In this document: one piece after another, positions 29,714 through 31,900 of the stretch
Layout: every line of letters begins with the position of its first letter
Numbering within the stretch: the stretch's first letter is position 1
Assembly: GCA_900547655.1 (NCBI GenBank)
Contig: URHQ01000014.1
Coordinates: 1-31,900, forward strand
Direction: 5' to 3'
DNA from: an uncultured Collinsella sp.
GTDB taxonomy: Bacteria > Actinomycetota > Coriobacteriia > Coriobacteriales > Coriobacteriaceae
Length of the DNA stretch: 31,900 nt
Translations under genes and position numbers: made by a program
The notes under the pieces: model-generated
What the model was told of the DNA's origin: nothing
The model's database searches: none
What the model saw: the letters and a program-made list of their open reading frames with translations, nothing else

Positions 29714-29852
29714 GGATTCCCGGAACGGGCCGCCCGCTGTTTAAGTTTGTCGCGAGTTCCGCACGCAAAGGAAAGCACTTAATGTGCTTTCCGTCTTGCG
29801 CAGGACTGTAGAGCAGCAAACTTAAACAGCGGGCGGCCCGTTCCGGGGATCC
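29714..29852. repeat. Long inverted-repeat element B (shared-core family)
   Basis: Arms 29714-29749 and 29817-29852 pair over 36 nt with one mismatch. The core 29750-29816 carries the apical hairpin GGAAAGCAC-TTAAT-GTGCTTTCC and shares TTCCGCACG, GCACTTAATGTGC and CAGGACT with the core at 18756-18818. The apical stem differs from the other copy but stays paired. The arm sequence is unrelated to the other copy. It lies between the rpoC terminator and the ECF sigma gene; I see no gene in this 385-nt gap. Confidence 0.85.
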
Positions 29853-29881
29853 GTCCCCGCGTACAGAAGGGGATTCCTTTT

Positions 29882-29907
29882 GCCAAAAAGGGACAGGTTT
29901 ATTTTGG
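29882..29907 (+). repeat. 26-nt dispersed repeat, copy 2
   Basis: These 26 bases are the exact reverse complement of 3062-3087, 26.8 kb away. The copy lies 22 nt upstream of the ECF promoter -35. The flanking bases differ from the first copy on one side. Confidence 0.85.
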
Positions 29908-29928
29908 CAGGTTATTCCTGCTTGAATT

Positions 29929-29957
29929 TGAAACATTTCGTTCGGTCAAAGCGTATC
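29929..29957 (+). promoter_or_regulatory. ECF-type promoter of the sigma/anti-sigma operon
   Basis: TGAAAC (29929-29934) and CGTATC (29952-29957) are separated by 17 nt, the known form of ECF sigma promoters (for example TGAAAC...CGTA for Bacillus SigW). It lies 49 nt before the sigma gene, so autoregulation is inferred. Confidence 0.55.
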
Positions 29958-30005
29958 TATGGTGAGGGCCTCATCAAGAATCATTAACGTCACCGGGAGG
30001 TGATT

Positions 30006-30524
30006 ATGGAAGAACAAACATTTAGACAGGCGGTCGAAGATCACCGAGATGTTGTGTTTCGAATCGCATTGACGTATCTGCGCGATCGCGCCGATGCCGA
30101 TGATGTTGCCCAAGACGTCTTTCTTAAGTTGCTTAAAAGCGATGGAAACTTTGAAAGTTGGGAACATCTTCGTCGATGGCTTATCCGGGTCACGATCAAT
30201 GAATGCAAATCGCTCTTTCGAAAGCCATGGAGGCGTGTGGAGGATATTGAGAACCTGGCCGATTCACTTTCGGCGGCGCAGGATGAGACCAAGGCGGTCT
30301 TGTCAGACGTTATGCGACTTCCGGAGCGATTCCGTGTTCCCATCGTGCTCTATTACTATCTGGGCTTTTCGACCTCAGAGATTGCCGAGTTGTTGCATGT
30401 GCCAGCCGCGACCGTTCGAACGCGTTTAGCTCGCGGTCGATCGAAGCTCAAATTCATCCTAGAGGAGGGCGACCGTGAAATCCAATCAAATCAAGCAGGC
30501 CTTCGAGTCCATCCAAGCCGATAG
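30006..30524 (+). CDS. ECF-family RNA polymerase sigma factor
   Basis: Extracytoplasmic-function sigma factor of 172 residues. The sigma2 domain (about 8-70) reads VFRIALTYLRDRADADDVAQDVFLKLL, with the DDVAQDVF core-binding and -10 contact helix. The sigma4 domain (about 105-160) reads LPERFRVPIVLYYYLGFSTSEIAELLHVPAATVRTRLARGRSKL, with a helix-turn-helix that reads the -35. There is no sigma1 or sigma3 domain. The ATG 30006 follows GGGAGG; an in-frame GTG at 30000 lies inside that site. The 3' end overlaps the next gene by 50 nt in another frame, indicating translational coupling with a regulator. An ECF-type promoter lies upstream. The regulon is unknown. Confidence 0.94.
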   Translation: MEEQTFRQAVEDHRDVVFRIALTYLRDRADADDVAQDVFLKLLKSDGNFESWEHLRRWLIRVTINECKSLFRKPWRRVEDIENLADSLSAAQDETKAVLSDVMRLPERFRVPIVLYYYLGFSTSEIAELLHVPAATVRTRLARGRSKLKFILEEGDREIQSNQAGLRVHPSR

Positions 30525-31551
30525 CGATCTTGCCGACCGTGTTATTGATGCTGCGGCAGGCGAGCCGCTTCATCGAAAGGGCCACGCGAGGCCTCTTTAT
30601 GTTGCCGTAATCGGATGTCTTGCCGGAGTGTTGGCGACCGGAGGGGTCGCCTACGCCGTTGTCAATTCCGGCTATTTTGCCTCAGCCTGGGGAAACCACG
30701 GCAACGGGGATTCCATTACCTGGACTAATGGCGGCTCATCGGGGACTAAATACACCTACACCAGAGAGTTTGGTGACGGCATTGCGCCCCAAAGCCTGGA
30801 GGGCACAGTCCAGAAGGTTAATCTGTCCGTCGAGGGTAACGGCTATACGCTTGATATCCATGAGATGGCTATCGATAAAAACGGTTGCGGTGCCGTGACG
30901 TTTACGCTGTCCAATCCAAATGGCGTTAACTACTACAAGCCGGCAGCAGAGACAGGCGAACTTGTTCTCTATGGTGAAGAAGAACAAGGCATCGGCACGC
31001 CCAGCATGAACTTCGGCGAGGAATGGGCTGACACACGCTGCACAATTGATAAGGACACATCAAGCGACACGGTCATTAATGGCACGATGTACTTTGCCTC
31101 GTGGGATCGCGAGCGAGATTTGGGACATGCGGTCACCTGGAATATCAGCTGGACTGAGGGCAAAGGTGAGGATGCGAAGGTGATCGAGGTATCGACGCCA
31201 GAGTTTAACGTCGGAGCGCACGTCGATACAAAGGAACTCCGCTCCGATGACTCGCCTCTCGAGATCAGTCCGTTTTCCATCCAGACGCATATCGATGATC
31301 TGGGCTATGAAGCAGTTGATCATAAACTGACCGTCACCTACAAGGATGGATCGGAGCAGATTATCGAAGATGACGACGCAGGGGTGTTCAACTTCTATGT
31401 TTCGCTGGCGCGCAATAGCGGAGAGAACAACTGGGTGCCAACGAAGTTGATTGATGTCGACCAAGTGGTCTCAGTAACGCTTGAGGGCACGAGGTGCACG
31501 TCAACAGGAGAGACCGAAACAGAAGTACCCTTTACCATCGTCTATTCGTAA
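30475..31551 (+). CDS. Membrane-anchored probable anti-sigma factor with large extracytoplasmic domain
   Basis: Probable regulator of the adjoining sigma factor, 358 residues. A short cytoplasmic N-terminus (1-40, MKSNQIKQAFESIQADSDLADRVIDAA) could bind sigma. One membrane helix (about 41-64, LYVAVIGCLAGVLATGGVAYAVV) leads to an approximately 290-residue outer domain rich in beta strands. Its repeated patterns (VNLSVEGNGYTLDIHEMAIDKNG; VTFTLSNPNG; ISPFSIQTHIDDLGYEA) resemble DUF4179/DUF5643-type anti-sigma sensor domains. The GTG start follows AGGAGG and lies inside the sigma gene. No zinc-binding anti-sigma motif (HxxxCxxC) is visible, so the mechanism differs from ZAS proteins. The role is inferred from position and topology; the ligand is unknown. 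Confidence 0.82.
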   Translation: MKSNQIKQAFESIQADSDLADRVIDAAAGEPLHRKGHARPLYVAVIGCLAGVLATGGVAYAVVNSGYFASAWGNHGNGDSITWTNGGSSGTKYTYTREFGDGIAPQSLEGTVQKVNLSVEGNGYTLDIHEMAIDKNGCGAVTFTLSNPNGVNYYKPAAETGELVLYGEEEQGIGTPSMNFGEEWADTRCTIDKDTSSDTVINGTMYFASWDRERDLGHAVTWNISWTEGKGEDAKVIEVSTPEFNVGAHVDTKELRSDDSPLEISPFSIQTHIDDLGYEAVDHKLTVTYKDGSEQIIEDDDAGVFNFYVSLARNSGENNWVPTKLIDVDQVVSVTLEGTRCTSTGETETEVPFTIVYS

Positions 31552-31558
31552 GATTTGG

Positions 31559-31591
31559 GGCCGCTTCTTACTAGGGGAAGCGGCCTCTTTT
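31559..31591 (+). terminator. Rho-independent terminator of the sigma/anti-sigma operon
   Basis: GGCCGCTTC (31559-31567) pairs with GAAGCGGCC (31577-31585) around a 9-nt loop, followed by TCTTTT. It starts 8 nt after the stop codon. Confidence 0.9.
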
Positions 31592-31631
31592 GCGTTAAAT
31601 GGGCTGTTGGAGCAAGCGATATTCGTCTGAA

Positions 31632-31762
31632 TTTCGGAAGTATGCGGCAAAATCTTGATGGGTCGATCACACCGCATATGCTCAAGCGCTCTACCTGCGG
31701 GTTTGTTATCGCAAAACCCCTGTGTGCTCGGCAAGTCTATAATTTGCCGCATACTTCCGAAA
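31632..31762. repeat. Inverted repeat with perfect 20-bp arms and internal hairpin
   Basis: TTTCGGAAGTATGCGGCAAA (31632-31651) is repeated in inverse at 31743-31762. The 91-nt interior holds a GGGTTT/AAACCC hairpin near 31699-31719 and facing CACAC/GTGTG segments. The last 349 bases of the window contain no gene that I can support apart from this element and the preceding terminator. Confidence 0.8.
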
Positions 31763-31900
31763 ACGCCGCCGATTTCCATACGACAGATGAGAGCAGATCA
31801 CCGCTGGAGCGCGGCGTTTCCCCAGATATAACCGACCAAAATTAAGAGCCTTCGTGAGTTCGTGTGGGTAGTCCCTACGCCTCGCGCCCCGGCAGGGCCG

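Noticed and set aside
31555..31845. A 96-codon plus-strand frame near the window's end
   Set aside because: It starts in a terminator hairpin and crosses the 20-bp inverted repeat; no ribosome site and no domain.

Overview
This window is high-GC Gram-positive chromosomal DNA, most likely from a gut Coriobacteriia member close to Collinsella. That assignment is inference: it rests on strong G/C third positions, many GTG starts with GGAGG-type ribosome sites, actinobacterial-looking RpoB and RpoC, an LAATG-anchored surface protein, and an anaerobe gene set (FeoAB fusion, PTS IIA, no respiratory genes). Bases 1-22 are Illumina Nextera adapter rather than genome, so the left edge is a raw assembly contig end.

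Layout. 1-2934 (minus): the 5' part of an MscS-type channel gene and a secreted, cell-wall-anchored 5'-nucleotidase. 3093-5988 (minus): a complete three-gene ABC importer of the TrpX/TrpY/TrpZ type (lipoprotein, permease, ATPase). 6149-9341 (minus): a WYL-type regulator, asnS, and a stand-alone glucose-type PTS IIA protein. 9585-16733 (plus): an alpha/beta hydrolase, a FeoA-FeoB fusion behind a tandem metalloregulator-like operator, a SotB-like MFS exporter, a GH13 amylase-family enzyme and a family-6-type DNA glycosylase. 16735-17397 (minus): an unrecognised gene. 17491-18627 (plus): a PLP aminotransferase. 18888-29683 (plus): the core transcription/translation block, with an L10 leader and attenuator, rplJ, rplL, then galU, then rpoB-rpoC. 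30006-31551 (plus): an ECF sigma factor overlapping its probable membrane anti-sigma partner, behind an ECF-type promoter.

The most interesting signals are these. (1) RpoC carries a C-terminal extension with a helix-hairpin-helix segment that looks like the C-terminal domain of the RNA polymerase alpha subunit; by eye it keeps the counterparts of several alpha-CTD DNA-contact residues. (2) Two long inverted-repeat elements flank the rplJ-rpoC block. They share a 63-67-nt core whose apical stem covaries, but each has its own unrelated 36-bp arms; at rplJ an outer pair of arms copies the promoter -35 region in inverse. (3) An intergenic array with an exact 62-nt period contains three 14-15-bp hairpins. 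(4) A hairpin family sits downstream of two plus-strand genes, and a 26-nt repeat occurs twice in opposite orientation. No tRNA, rRNA, transposase, phage gene or CRISPR array was seen.
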